Numbered from the stretch's first letter, positions 49,721 to 60,980 are shown. The stretch is 64,000 nucleotides of DNA from Nelumbo lutea (GCA_022828595.1 JAKGHH010000003.1:10540934-10604933), one strand, 5' to 3'. Program-made: numbers and translations. The notes: generated by a model from the letters alone, not told the origin.

Positions 49721-50356
49721 TGATGAGGAATAATTTGACTCGTCAAATGATGTGACGACACGTGGAGCGACAGAACGATGTGGTGACACCTCAATGACCT
49801 CAGTGACCTCAGCAATCCCAGTCATCTCACATACCTCGGGTCACCCAACTAGACCGAGGCTCGAATAGCTCAACTATATGCACCGATCTGCTGAGGTGCC
49901 ACGTAACCTCTATTTAGAAGCAAGCCAGTTGTCTTCAATTTCCTCAGGATCACAACACCACGTCGACGGAGTTCATCTTTTCACTACCCAATTCAGACGG
50001 ACCTGGATAAGCCTTACCAACTTATGCGGAGTCCATATTTGGGTGCAAAACCAAATCTGGACCAGACAGGCCAACAATCTCGAACACACATCATGAAGCC
50101 TACGATAGCCTGCCTATATAAAGGCCTTGCCTTCAGTCTCACAAGGTGCGCGTGACACAACACTCTAAATTCTCTTGCAATCTATCTTTCAACTCTCTCA
50201 AAACCTCCAAATCGCTAACTTAAGCATCGGAGTGCCCACACTGGGTAAAGCACACTAGACACTCGGACATCCTTTTCTTGCAACTCGAGTAGGCAACTTC
50301 ACTAGCTCGACGTCTGAGTTGTCCTCCAACAGGGAGCACCAGATCGTGCTCCACCA
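49721..50356 (+). mobile_element. solo LTR, family X, plus orientation
   Basis: A 636-bp block TGATGAGGAATAATTTGAC ... GTGCTCCACCA with flanks TGAAT (49716-49720) and TGAAC (50357-50361), a 4-of-5 TSD. A TATA-like CCTATATAAAGGC near 50113 precedes a leader. It is homologous over its length, in opposite orientation, to 31765-32383. Confidence 0.72.
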
Positions 50357-50391
50357 TGAACCATGCGGCCTTTTAGGTGGGACGTATAGGA

Positions 50392-50510
50392 GAAGCAAAA
50401 TCCCATCTCTGGTAGCCAATACTAGGTAGAGGCTACACTAAGGCTATGTTTGGTTTGAAGGAAAAAGTAGGAAAAGGAAGGGAAACCTATACAAGGTGAA
50501 GCGAAATCCC
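50392..50510. repeat. tandem duplication of a MITE end and its flank
   Basis: The segment AAATCCCATCTYTGGTAGCCAATACTARGTAGAGGCTACAYTAAGGCTATGTTTGGTTTGAAGG occurs twice, about 106 bp apart (from about 50398 and 50504). The second copy leads into the complete MITE 50548-50666, so one unit duplicated after the MITE inserted. Confidence 0.65.
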
Positions 50511-50547
50511 ATCTTTGGTAGCCAATACTAAGTAGAGGCTACATTAA

Positions 50548-50666
50548 GGCTATGTTTGGTTTGAAGGAATAAGTAGGGATAGGTAGGAAAACCTATACAA
50601 GGTTTGTAAAGGTTTCCCTACCTTTCCCTTCCTTTCCCTACTTTTTCCTTCAAACCAAACACAACC
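50548..50666. mobile_element. short Tourist-like MITE
   Basis: The arms GGCTATGTTTGGTTTGAAGG and CCTTCAAACCAAACACAACC are inverted with two mismatches, extended by GTAGGGA / TCCCTAC. The perfect TSD is TAA (50545-50547, 50667-50669). At 119 bp it is almost entirely hairpin. Confidence 0.7.
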
Positions 50667-53321
50667 TAAATAATACGTAGCGTATGATGGTTTCTTCAAT
50701 ATCATTCAAGAAACCAGAGCATTTAGACTTTAGACTATGAAATCTAACTCTAAAAAGGATGCTCTCCAACAGAGAGGTTCATGATTCATGTGAACCTTGG
50801 CTCCACTACTTCAGCAATTCGTCAAACATATTCTACACCGAGCCTTACTTCTGTCACTATCGACTACATGATCTAAATACCCAAATCCATTGATTTATTA
50901 TTCATAAAAGTATGAATAGGCCTAATGCAGATTTCTGATTCTCACTTCAAATTTATAAACATTGAAAAGGTCCAAAAACCACATTCTATGCACCCATACC
51001 TGCCCATAAATTAACTTCAATTCCAAGCTGACACTTACCCCAAATGTACTTTGAACCTATAAATTCTGACCCTGGGGTTATTGGTCACTCCCCCTTTTAG
51101 AGTGGAATGGGCCAGATGTTGGAGGCCCTATACCACTACTTCGAAGTTCTATTATATGCTATATAAGGGAAAACGACCCTGAACCCCCCCCCCCCCCCCC
51201 CCACTAAGAAAAGAAAACCCCCTTACACCTGTATTAAGAAAAACCAGCCATAGAAGCCCAATGGAAAAATCAAAATACCCCCTTACTGCTAACTCTCAAG
51301 TTAGCATTCATTAAATGTTATGACTAAAGTAGTCGGTGTTTTCAACGCCACTTACATCTCCTTGACATCAGTCCTGGAGGCTGTCCGAGGGCAAGAAGCC
51401 GAGAACTAGAGCGGTATTTTGAACCGAACCTTTGAGAGGAGAGCTTGTGAATGGGAATGGAGTACCTTATCAGCGATTCCAAATAAAGATTAGAGAGATG
51501 AAAGATGATTACCTCAAATTCGAGCCCCGAGAGGTCGATGCAAGCATGATGAATGCCCTTTGCAACGTCATACTTGCAAAGATCCTGATCATTGCAATCG
51601 ACCTCATCGAAATTGAGGTCAACTCCTTTGTTCTCAATGACGAGTTCATCACTCACCACCTTGGCCTCATCCTCTACGGCTAGTGTGAGTATTGCTCTGT
51701 CAAGTTCCACCTCAAAGTCCGCTATCACTCTGACCATACCCTTGATGTTATCAGCTGCGACCTCAAAATCTCCAACCCTTCTGTCGTCCTTACCAATGCC
51801 GTCCAGTATGCAGAGTCAACAACGCTTTTGAGCAGAGGGGTATACTTTTGGTGAAATTGTGTCGTGGACAAGAGCTGGGAGTGAGGTGAGAGCGATAGTT
51901 GGGAAGGGGATAGGAAAAGACCATGCAAAGTAGTCACCTGCACCCAGTGTGGCTTTCATGTATGAACCAAATATTCATATTAGTGAAGATTTGATGGGAT
52001 CACTAACACTTTAACAGAAAGGAGATTGGATTGAGAGTAGCCCAACAAGGCTTTTGACATTCACCCCAATACTCATAGGGTTGTAAAGGTTGATCCTGAG
52101 GCATTACACTTACGATGATGACATGATAACGAAAGTAGAGCACAATGGGGAAGCCAAGACTTGTTGAGATATATGCTAAAGAAGATAGTTTCATTTTCAC
52201 TGTTGAATCTATTGGCGCCATTAAAGCTTTACAAATAAATGGTGATCAATGCAATATAAGTGCTTAAACAAAGGGGTTTCTTCAACCAACTCCCCCTCAA
52301 AAATCTAAATTTCGATTGGAGACGTATGGAAATCGAAACCATTGCCAGCCCCAGCCAATAAATTTGAAATTTGTCACCGCTCCGCCCCTCCCCCATGTCA
52401 GCGTAAGTTTAAGTATTATACCCATTATACCTCTCTATGAAACGTTAATCGCCTTCCCCATTTCAAATTTATAGCATCTTCTGTATTTCGAATTTATAAT
52501 GTCTTCCTCATTTTGAAACTTTTAAGAGCCGTTTAATCACCTAAGCTTTTCATCTCTCATCACCGGAGCTTCTCCATTTCAAAAAGTCATTTCATCACTA
52601 AAGCTTCCCAATTTTGAAAATTTTCAGTCATTTCATCGCCAGAGCTTCATTTCTCTTCATCTCTACTTGTGTTCCCCATTTCGAATTCTCTATCAGTGTT
52701 CACTGTTTCATCACCAAAGCTTCATCTCTTACTCATCACTAGAGCTTTATCTCATCGTTTCATCATCGGAGCTTCATCTCTACTTGTGTTTGCCATTTCA
52801 TTACCGGAGCTTTATCTCTACTTTGGTTCGTTGTTTTATCACCGGTCTTCCTTATTTAAGACATTGAAACATTCTCAGATCCCCCTGTGTTCACTGGTCA
52901 CCGGCCATGGACGATACTCAACATTCACCATTCGGAGGAAGCTAGAACATTGGTTTATTGTTCATCATCTATCGGAGGCACCTTTTGTTGACCATTGACA
53001 AGACGCTCGAAGTTGGTTTTAGCAGCCGTTGGAGGGTTTCTTAGGCCCCTGCATTCAACCGCTGTGGAGGTGGTTCCCTTGTGTTTCCGGCACAACTCCT
53101 GTGTTTCCGGTTCATTCCAGTTTGGCCACTTGTGCATTTGTTGATGCTACTCAACCACAGGCAATTTACTTTGTTACATTTTTTTTCCTTAATTGATTTC
53201 TGTAAGGACCTCTGTAAATGAATATTTGAATGTTGCTTAGTTCAGTGATAAATAAAAAGAAGTGTTTACTGTTGATTAAGATACGGATATTGTTACCATG
53301 GGTCATTGAACATTTGTAGGT

Positions 53322-53752
53322 ATGAATAGCCAACGGAGTGTCGGAAATCAATCTCTGAGTAGTTTGTAGTAAGATACTAAGTATTGCTATTGCAAACGAA
53401 GATGCATCATTCGAATTTCAACAACTCGGAATAACCCACAAAAGTTGTTTTATAGTTGTCAATTAAAGTCCGAGGTAATATTTTTTTTAGCATTGATATA
53501 AAGCATGTATATTGCTAATGACATGTGTTGCACTTGTAGGAGCAAGTGGTGAATAGCCCAATGACTGAAAGCGATTCTATTGATGGTTGCAAATTTTTTG
53601 AGTGGGCTATTCCTCAAGGTTGGTCGGATGATGTTACATCGGGAAATAGTCACGGTGATGTTATAGAATGCCTTGAAAATGTGGAGAGAAAAGTTGATGT
53701 TTGCGTAAGGCAGATTGAGTCTATGAAGTCAGTCCATGAGTTAGCAACTTAA
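53322..53752 (+). pseudogene. GRF-type zinc-finger protein gene, broken
   Basis: An ATG at 53322 opens the frame MNSQRSVGNQSLSSL, which hits consecutive stops TAG-TAA (53367-53372). The same frame then reads CYCKRRC, STTRNNPQKLFYSC and, after a 65-nt GT-AG intron (53475-53539), DGCKFFEWAIPQGW and a helical tail ending at TAA 53750-53752. CxC, N-P-x(2)-x-F-Y-x-C and C-x-F-F-E-W are the pattern of the GRF zinc finger, a nucleic-acid-binding module found in small plant proteins, often in repetitive DNA. The doubled stop and short intron suggest decay, unless the true first exon starts elsewhere. Its position between inverted arms suggests it belongs to, or was captured by, the element. Confidence 0.65.
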
Positions 53753-54064
53753 GGGATGGCTACAGTTAACCAACTTGTTTTTCTTCTTTTTGTTATCATT
53801 CTCCTTACATTGGTCTTTTGGAAATATTTTATCATTATTGGTGAATTCATAGGTTCAGTGTTTTTAATATTGTGTTAAAAAACTCCCCCCCCTTTTGTTT
53901 TCATGTAGGTGAACTATTTTGGTGTCTTATTGTAGTTATTTTGACTTTTAAATATAAGTATATAAACATAAATTGCTTAGAAGATATTTTTTTGACTAAT
54001 AAATATTTGTAAATTCATCGAATATACCTTTTGGCAAGAGGTAGAGAAGCCCAAGCTCATGAGG

Positions 54065-55213
54065 AAAGCTGACGGAGCGACCTCTAGATGATTCTGCCAT
54101 TTCCAAGAAGCAGTCTCAGAGGGGGGGGTGCGGGGATAGATGGGTGAAGGAACCACCTCGATGGGGTGGGGAGAGGTCTCCTGGACATCCCTAGAGGAGG
54201 CGGAGATGCTCCAAGCCAACGGGGAAGGCCGGCGGTGGGAAACTGTGCTTTTGCAGAACCACCATTTCGCACCGTCAACCTAAGCCATCAATGGGAAACA
54301 GTGCTTTTGCAGAACCACTGCTTTGCACCATCGACCTGGGCCATCCGGCCAATGGGCGATCGGGGTGAGTGGCAATATGAGGGAGTGGGTTTGGTGGCCA
54401 TCGAATCCCTCCACACTCGTTGGAGCGGCCTCCGAGTGGTTCTACCATTTCTGAAAAGCGGTCCTGGAGGGAGGCTGCGGGGGTAGACAGTCAGCAGAAC
54501 CACCTCCACCGGGTGGGGAGAGGTCTCCTAGACGTTCCCGTAGGAGGTGGAGATGCCTCGGAACAACGAGGAAGGCAAACAGTGGGAAATGGTGCTTTTG
54601 TAGGCCATCAGATCGATGGGCAATCGGAAGGTGTTGGGATGCTGGGTGGGTGGGCGGCAATAGGAGGGAGTGGGTTTGGTGGCCATCGAACCCCTCTGCA
54701 CCTGTCGGAGCAGCCTCCGGGTGATTCTGCCATTTTTTAGAAGTGGTCTCATAGGGGGGCACGGGGGTAGACGGGTGGCAGAACCACCTCCACGGGGTGG
54801 GGAGAGGTCTCCTAGACGTCCCAGAGGAGGCGAATATGCCCCGGGCCAATGAGGAAAGCCAATGATGGGAAACAGTGCTTTTGCAGAGTTACCGTTTCCC
54901 ATTGTCGGCCAGAAAAGTCAAGCCAATGGGCAAATGGAAGGTGTCGGGATGCTCGGTGGGTGAGTAATAGTAGGAGGGAGTGGGTTTGGTGGCCATTAAA
55001 CCCCTTCGCACCCATTGGAGCAATCTCTTAGTGATTCTAACATTTTAGACAAGTGGTCTCAGAGGGGGGCACAAGGGTAGACGGGCGGCGGAACCACCTC
55101 CACGAGGTGGGGAGAGGTCTCGTGGACGTCCCTAGAGGAGGCAAAGATGCCTCGGGCCAACGGGGAAGTTCGACAATTTGAAACAATGCTTTTATAGAAC
55201 CACTATTTCCCAC
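54065..55213 (-). repeat. 308-bp tandem array, inverted block (about 4 units)
   Basis: GC-rich units recur with anchors GAACCACCTCCAC near 54149, 54494, 54780 and 55092 (plus strand). Each unit contains GGGGAGAGGTCTCCT, GGGAAACAGTGCTTTTGCAGA and TGGGTTTGGTGGCCATCGAA. Relative to the next block the units face the opposite way; the switch is at about 55213. Confidence 0.85.
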
Positions 55214-57990
55214 CTGGAAGCCGCTCCAACGGGTGTGGAGGGGTTCGATGGCCCACTCCCTCCTACTGCCACTCACCCACGGAGCATCCCGATACCTTCT
55301 AAATCGCCCATCGGCTCAACAACCCGAGCCAACGGTTGGAAACAGTGGTTCTACAAAAGCATCGTTTTCCACCATCGGCCTTCCCCGTAGGCCCAGGGCA
55401 TCTAGGCCTCATCTAAGGATGTCTAGGAAACCTCTCCCCACCCCTTGGAGGTGGTTTTGCCGCCCGTTTACCCCTGTGCCCCCTCTAGGACCGCTTCTCG
55501 GAAATGGTAGAATCACTTGGAGGCCGCTCCGATGGGTGTGGAGAGGTTTGAAGGCCACCAAACCCACTCCCTCCTACTACCACTTACCCACCAAGCATCC
55601 GACACCTTCCGATCACCCATTGGGCCGACAATTCGAGCCGACGGTGGAAAACGGTGGTTCTGCAAAAGCACCATTTTCCATCGTCGGCCTTCCCCATTGT
55701 CCTGGGGCATCTCTACCTCATTTGGTGATGTCCAGGAGACTTCTCCCCACCCCGCAGAGGTGCTTCCGCCACCTGTCTACCCCGCACCCCCCTCCAGGAC
55801 CACTTCTTGAAAATGGCAGAATCACCCAGAAGCCTCTCCGACGGGTGCGGTGGGGTTCAATGGCCACCAAACCCACTCCCCCTACTGCCACTCACCCACT
55901 AGTCATCCTGACACCTTCCAATCGCCCATCGGCTTGGCGGCCCGGGCCAACGGTGGGAAACAGTGGTTTAGCAAAAGCACCATTTCCACCATCGGCCTTC
56001 CCTGTTGGCCCAGGGCATCTCTGCCTCATATAGGAACGTCCATGAGACCTCTCCCCACCCCATAAAGGTGGTTCTGCCACCTGTCTTCCCCCGCGCCCCC
56101 CTTTGGGACCACTTCTCGAAAATGGCAAAATCACCTAGAGGCCACTCCAGCGGGTGCAGAGGGGTTCAATGGCCACCAAATCCACTCCCTCCTGCTGCCA
56201 CTCACCCACCGAGCATCCCGACACCTTCCAATTGCCCATTGGCTCGATGGCCCCTGTTGACAGTGCAAAACGATAGTTCTACAAAAGCATTGTTTTCCAC
56301 CGTCGGCCTTCCCTGTTGGCCTGGGGCATCTTTGCCTCATCAGGGAACGTGCATGAGGCCTCTCCCCACCCTGTAAAGGTGGTTCCGCTGCCCGTCTACC
56401 CCCATGCCCCCCTTTGGGACCGCTTCTCAAAAATGGCAGAATAACCCAGAGGCCGCTCCAATGGGTGCGGAGGGGTTCGATGGCCACCAAACCCACTCTC
56501 TCCTACTACCACTCACCCACCGAGCATCCCAACAGCTTCCTATCGCCCATTAGCCCGTCGGCCTTCTCCGTTGGACCGGGGCATCTCTACCTCATCTAAG
56601 GATGTCTAGGAGACCTCTCCCCACCCCTTGGAGGTGGTTCTACCTCTCGTCTACCCCCGCACCCCCCTACGAGATCGCTTCTCAAAAATGGCATAATCAC
56701 CCGGAGGCCACTCCGACGGGTGCTGAGGGGTTCGATGGCCACCAAACCCACTCCCTCCCACTGCCACTCACCCACTGAGCATCCAGACACCTTCCAGTCG
56801 CCCATCGACCCGACGACCCAGGCCAACGGTGGGAGGTAGTAGTTATGCAAAAGCACTGTTTTCCATCGTCGGCCTTCCTTGTTGGCTCGAGGCATCTTTG
56901 CCTCATCTAGGGACGTCCAGGAGACCTCTCTCCACCCTGTGGAGGTGGTTCCACTATCCGTCTACCCCGCACCCCCTCTAGGACCGCTTTTCAAAAATCA
57001 CAGAATCACTCAAAGGTCGCTCCAACGGTGTGGTGGGGTTCGATGGCCACCAAATCCACTCCCTCCTATTGCCAATCACTCACTGAGCATACCGACACCT
57101 CCTAATCATCCATTATCTCGATGGCCTGGGCCGACAGTTGGAAATAGTGGTTTTGCAAAAGCATTGCTTTCCACCATCGGCCTTCCCCGTTGGCGTAGGC
57201 ATCTCCGCCTCATATGGGGCATCCAAGAGACCTCTCTCCACCCCTTGAAGATGTTCCGCCATCCGTCTACCCCCACGCCTCCTCCGGGACCGCTTCTCGG
57301 AAATGACATAATCACCTAGAGGTCGTTCTGGTGGGTGTAGAGGGGTTCGATGGCCACCAAACCCACTCCCTCCTAGTGCCACTCACCCGCCAAGCATCTG
57401 ACACTTTCTGATCACCCATCGACCCGACGGTGGGAAAGGGTGGTTCTACAAAAGCACAGTTTTCCACCATCGGCCTTCCCCATTGTCCTAGGGCATCTCT
57501 GCCTCACCTGGGGATGTCCAGGAGATGTCTCCCCACCCCGTGGAGGGGTTTTTTCCACCTATCTACCCTCACGCCCCCCTTTGAGACTACTTCTCAGAAA
57601 TGGCAGAACCACTCGGAGGCCGCTTCGGTGGGTGCGGAGGGGTTCGATGGCCACCAACCCCACTCCCTCCTACTACCACTCACCCACCGAGCATCCCGAC
57701 ACCTTACGATCGCCCATCGGCTTGGGCCGACGATGGGAATTAGTGGTCCTACAAAAGCACTGTTTTCCACCATCGGCCTTCCCTATTGGATCGGGGCATC
57801 TCTGCCTCATCTGGGGAGGTGCAGAAGACCCCTCCCACCCCTTGGAGGTGGTTCTGCCTCTCGTCTACCCCCACGTCCCCCCTCCGATGCCGCTTCTCAG
57901 AAGTGGCATAATTACCCAGAGATCGCTCCGGCGGGTGGAGAGGTGTTCATTGGCCACCAAACCCACTCCGTCCTATTGCCACTAGATGCT
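55213..57990 (+). repeat. 308-bp tandem array, direct block (about 9 units)
   Basis: Anchors GGAGGTGGTTCTGCC (or variants) occur near 55448, 55757, 56065, 56376, 56630, 56941, 57247, 57541 and 57843, spaced 309, 308, 311, 254, 311, 306, 294 and 302 bp. Each unit has TTCGATGGCCACCAAACCCACTC, CCATCGGCCTTCCC and GAGACCTCTCCCCACC. The long open frames across it (for example 55233-56033) are artefacts: about 308 bp is not a multiple of three and frames change from unit to unit. Confidence 0.88.
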
Positions 57991-58019
57991 TACCACACTC
58001 AATGCAATGGAACAGATGA

Positions 58020-58560
58020 TTAGAGATGAAGGTTCAGTGATTAATGACTCTAAAAAATGGGGAAGATGTTGTAGCTTCGAAATGGGGAAGACATTGTAAT
58101 CTAGTGATGGGAGGTGAAGATCCGACGATGAAACGACTTTGAGAAATTACTTCTAGTGATGAGTGATGAAGCTCTGGTGATTAATGACTCTAAAATTGGG
58201 GAAGACGTTGTAGCATTGAAATGGGGAAGATGTTGTAGCTCCGGTGATGAGAGATGAAGCTCCAAAGCTCCGGTGATTAATGTCTCTGAAAAATGGGGAA
58301 GACGTTGTAACTTTGAAATGGGGAAGATGTTGTAGCTCCGGTGATGAGAGATGAAGCTCCAAAGCCCCGGTGATTAATGGCTCTGAAAAATGGGGAAGAC
58401 ATTGTAGCTTTGAAATGGAGAAGACGATGTAGCTCTAGTGGTGAGAGATGAAGTTCTGATGATTAACGACTCTGAAAAATGGGGAAGTCGTTGTAGCTCT
58501 GACAACGAGAGATGAAGATGTTGTAGCTTTCGGCTCTGAGAAATGGAGAAGAGGGTGAAT
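58020..58560. repeat. minisatellite in the right arm (about 110-bp units)
   Basis: About five units of CTCCGGTGATTAATG..CTCTGAAAAATGGGGAAGACGTTGTAGC..GATGAGAGATGAAGCTCC. Diverged inverted units are at about 52450-52850 in the left arm. Confidence 0.75.
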
Positions 58561-59040
58561 GCTGTAGGTTCGAAATGAAGAAGAAGACGATGAAAAAAAA
58601 AGACATTGGGGGTGGAGGGGTATAATGGGTATTAACACTTAACTTATGATGACGTGGGGGGATGAAGCCAAGGTGGTAAAGGATGAACTCATCGTTGAAA
58701 ACAGAGGAGTTGACCTTGATTTTGACGAGGTCAATTGAAATGGTCAGTACCTCTGCGGGCATGACGGGGCAAGGCGTTTGCCATGCTTGTGTATGTCTCT
58801 TGGAGCTTGAATTTGAGGTAGCGTCCATCTCTCTAATCTTTATTTTGGGAATCACCGGTAAGATACTCCCTCCACTCTTGTTTGCAAGCTCTTTCTCTAG
58901 AAGGTTCTGTTCAAAATTCTACTCTGGTTGTCCTGAGTTAAATCCCTGAAGAGATATAGGTGGCGTTCAAAAACACTAACTATTAATGGGGTTACTTCTG
59001 TCATCAAAACATTCAATGAATGAATGTGGATTATGCCTTG

Positions 59041-60680
59041 AGAACTGGGAGGATTTGGCCATGGTTTCATTATTTAATTTTACATAGCTCGTATTCATAT
59101 CATCTATCTTTGGGCATTTTCATCAAAGAATTGTGAGATGACTAACATATATCACGTTTGCCGAATGGAGGGGGCTTGCGATGGTATTTTGATTTTTTTA
59201 TTGGGCTCCAGTGGCTGGGTTTTCTTGATACAGGTGTTAAGGGGTTTTATTTTTTTGAGGGGTGGGTGAGAGACCGGATCTGCTCCTCACACCTAGCGCC
59301 TCACACGCACATTCTATCATGCATTGGGAACATCTCCCGTACTTATTTTTTATTATTCATGGGAGATGTTCCCATGCACAGTGGTCATGCATGTGAGGAG
59401 ACCAGATCTGCTCCTCACACCTGGCGCCTCATAGGCACATCCTGCCATGCATTAGGAACATCTCCCGTTCTTATTAATGAATATTCATGGGAGATGTTCC
59501 CAATGCATGGTGGATGTGCATATGAGATACCCATTTGTGAGGAGCCCGCCTCGCACGTGAGGCGCCCAATTAACTTCCACCATATGCGAATGAAGAAGTC
59601 CATAAGAATAAACACAAAGACAAAGATGGTTGTTATTTTTGTTGAGAAGTCAGAACCATTGCTTTTCATGAGAGTTCTGTTTTACTAGGAATCAGGAATG
59701 CAACATCATTGACCTTGATCATACACCCATATTTTCTTAGAAAATTTGATGGAGGGAAATGATATTGGGTGTAAGAATGGTGATTCAAGGTCACCCCCCT
59801 CTTGCAAAACCCAAAGCATAACCATTGAAAAGTGTTAGTTGTATTCGCTTGAAATCATTGGTTACAAGTTTTTCCAGTACGTATCAGAAAATCAAATTCA
59901 AATAGTATGCTTGGCTTGTTTAATTAAAGAATTTGACTATAATATCCTAAAAGTTTGTGACCAATCGACCCGTATCAAAAACATATTAACCAATCAGTGG
60001 TATTAATCAAAATTGATGGGTAGGTTTAATTAATGTTCTTCCCGTGTCATGTCTTTCTGGTATCTCCCTTAATTAAATCGAGTTCAAATAGAGAAATTTT
60101 GAATTAGGGGTTCAATTATAATGTTAGAAAGACAAAAAGTTATAACCAATCAACCGGCATCATAAAAACCATAATCAATTAGGTGGATCTTTATAAAAAT
60201 CATAGGAAGAGTTTGATTGATCAAAACATGTCTTTCTGTCATTATAGATTTTTCTTATGTTGTAATTTGGATATACCCCTATGCGAATTGGATTCCTTCC
60301 GCCATTTCCCTTCTCATATTCCCAGCGTGATGGTAATATATATGAGAGTTTGCCCAATTGCCATTGTTCTCTTCTAATTCTATATCATGTGTAAAGACTA
60401 AAAAGTGACTTTTGACCATTTTAACTTTTGACAGATGAAATTTTTTGTTCTTGTTTGAAAATAATTCTGATTCTGGTATGAGGATTCTCATGGTGATGGC
60501 GGTGGTTGTTTGAATTTCCTTTTTCCCGTCTTCAGTCTTCCTGTCTTTTGACCTTGATACTTTTTAGCCTCAAACAGGACCAATGATAATATTGCATGCA
60601 TATTCCTAACCGTGCCTTGTCCCCCTACCAAAATATTCTTGGATGAACAGGAATCACCCACCCCATCTACCGTCTGTGTT
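59041..60680. other. intergenic region with hairpin duplication
   Basis: Apart from the duplicated hairpin at 59276-59545, the sequence is AT-rich and shows no gene. Repeated TTATAACCAATCA / TGACCAATCG wording occurs near 59950-60180. Confidence 0.4.
59276..59545. repeat. tandem pair of hairpin units
   Basis: Two units of about 130 bp, each starting ATCTGCTCCTCACACCT. Each contains a strong hairpin, GGGAACATCTCCCGT or AGGAACATCTCCCGT pairing with ATGGGAGATGTTCCC across a short AT loop (stems near 59325/59360 and 59455/59489). The outer words also form inverted pairs (CTCCTCAC / GTGAGGAG). Confidence 0.75.
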
Positions 60681-60844
60681 GCATGGTCGAGCGATCGATC
60701 CACTGTCTGAATCTACAACCTCAGAGATCCCTAACAGAACAATTCATCAATGGAAGAATATGCTGGCAACTCGTAGAGGTTGAGACTGAGAGAGTCCTTC
60801 AATGGGACAGCTGTAATGTCTCATATGCATGTCTAGATCACCTG

Positions 60845-60980
60845 GCCAACAAAACACGTTCCAACCCTGTACCAACATGATTTTTACATCACACATCTCA
60901 TACATGGCAGGTCCCAGTCTCATGGTGATATGTGCAGTGTTAGATAGCATTGATAGAGGGTTGGAACGAGTTTTGTTGGC
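60845..60980. repeat. perfect-stem inverted repeat (hairpin)
   Basis: The 24-nt arms GCCAACAAAACACGTTCCAA+CCCT (60845-60868) and AGGG+TTGGAACGAGTTTTGTTGGC (60957-60980) are complementary except for one position, with an 88-nt loop. ATGCAT occurs outside both arms. It could be a MITE remnant or a small-RNA-producing hairpin. Confidence 0.6.

Larger units (their letters stand above)
51169..59040. mobile_element. large foldback element with long inverted arms (about 7.9 kb)
   Basis: The left arm (51270-51675) returns inverted at the right (59040-58665): for example AAATAAAGATTAGAGAGATG, TTGAGGTCAACTCCTTTGTT against its right-arm partner, and ACGAGTTCATC. The pairing resumes between 52380-52650 and 58650-58050 (TATTATACCCATTATACC; TCTCATCACCGGAGCTTC). 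The left arm carries about 700 bp (51675-52375) absent from the right, and the outermost ~100 bp of the left end, starting GGGAAAACGACCC, has no partner, so the right end is truncated and no TSD can be checked. Between the arms lie a GRF zinc-finger remnant and a GC-rich repeat array. The outer-end wording resembles Mutator-type TIRs; the class is inference. Confidence 0.65.

Noticed and set aside
55233..56033. 266-residue open frame and several others of 100-190 residues in the GC-rich array
   Set aside because: They come from a GC-rich 308-bp tandem repeat; the unit length is not a multiple of three, several frames on both strands are open at once, and no domain or splice logic is seen.
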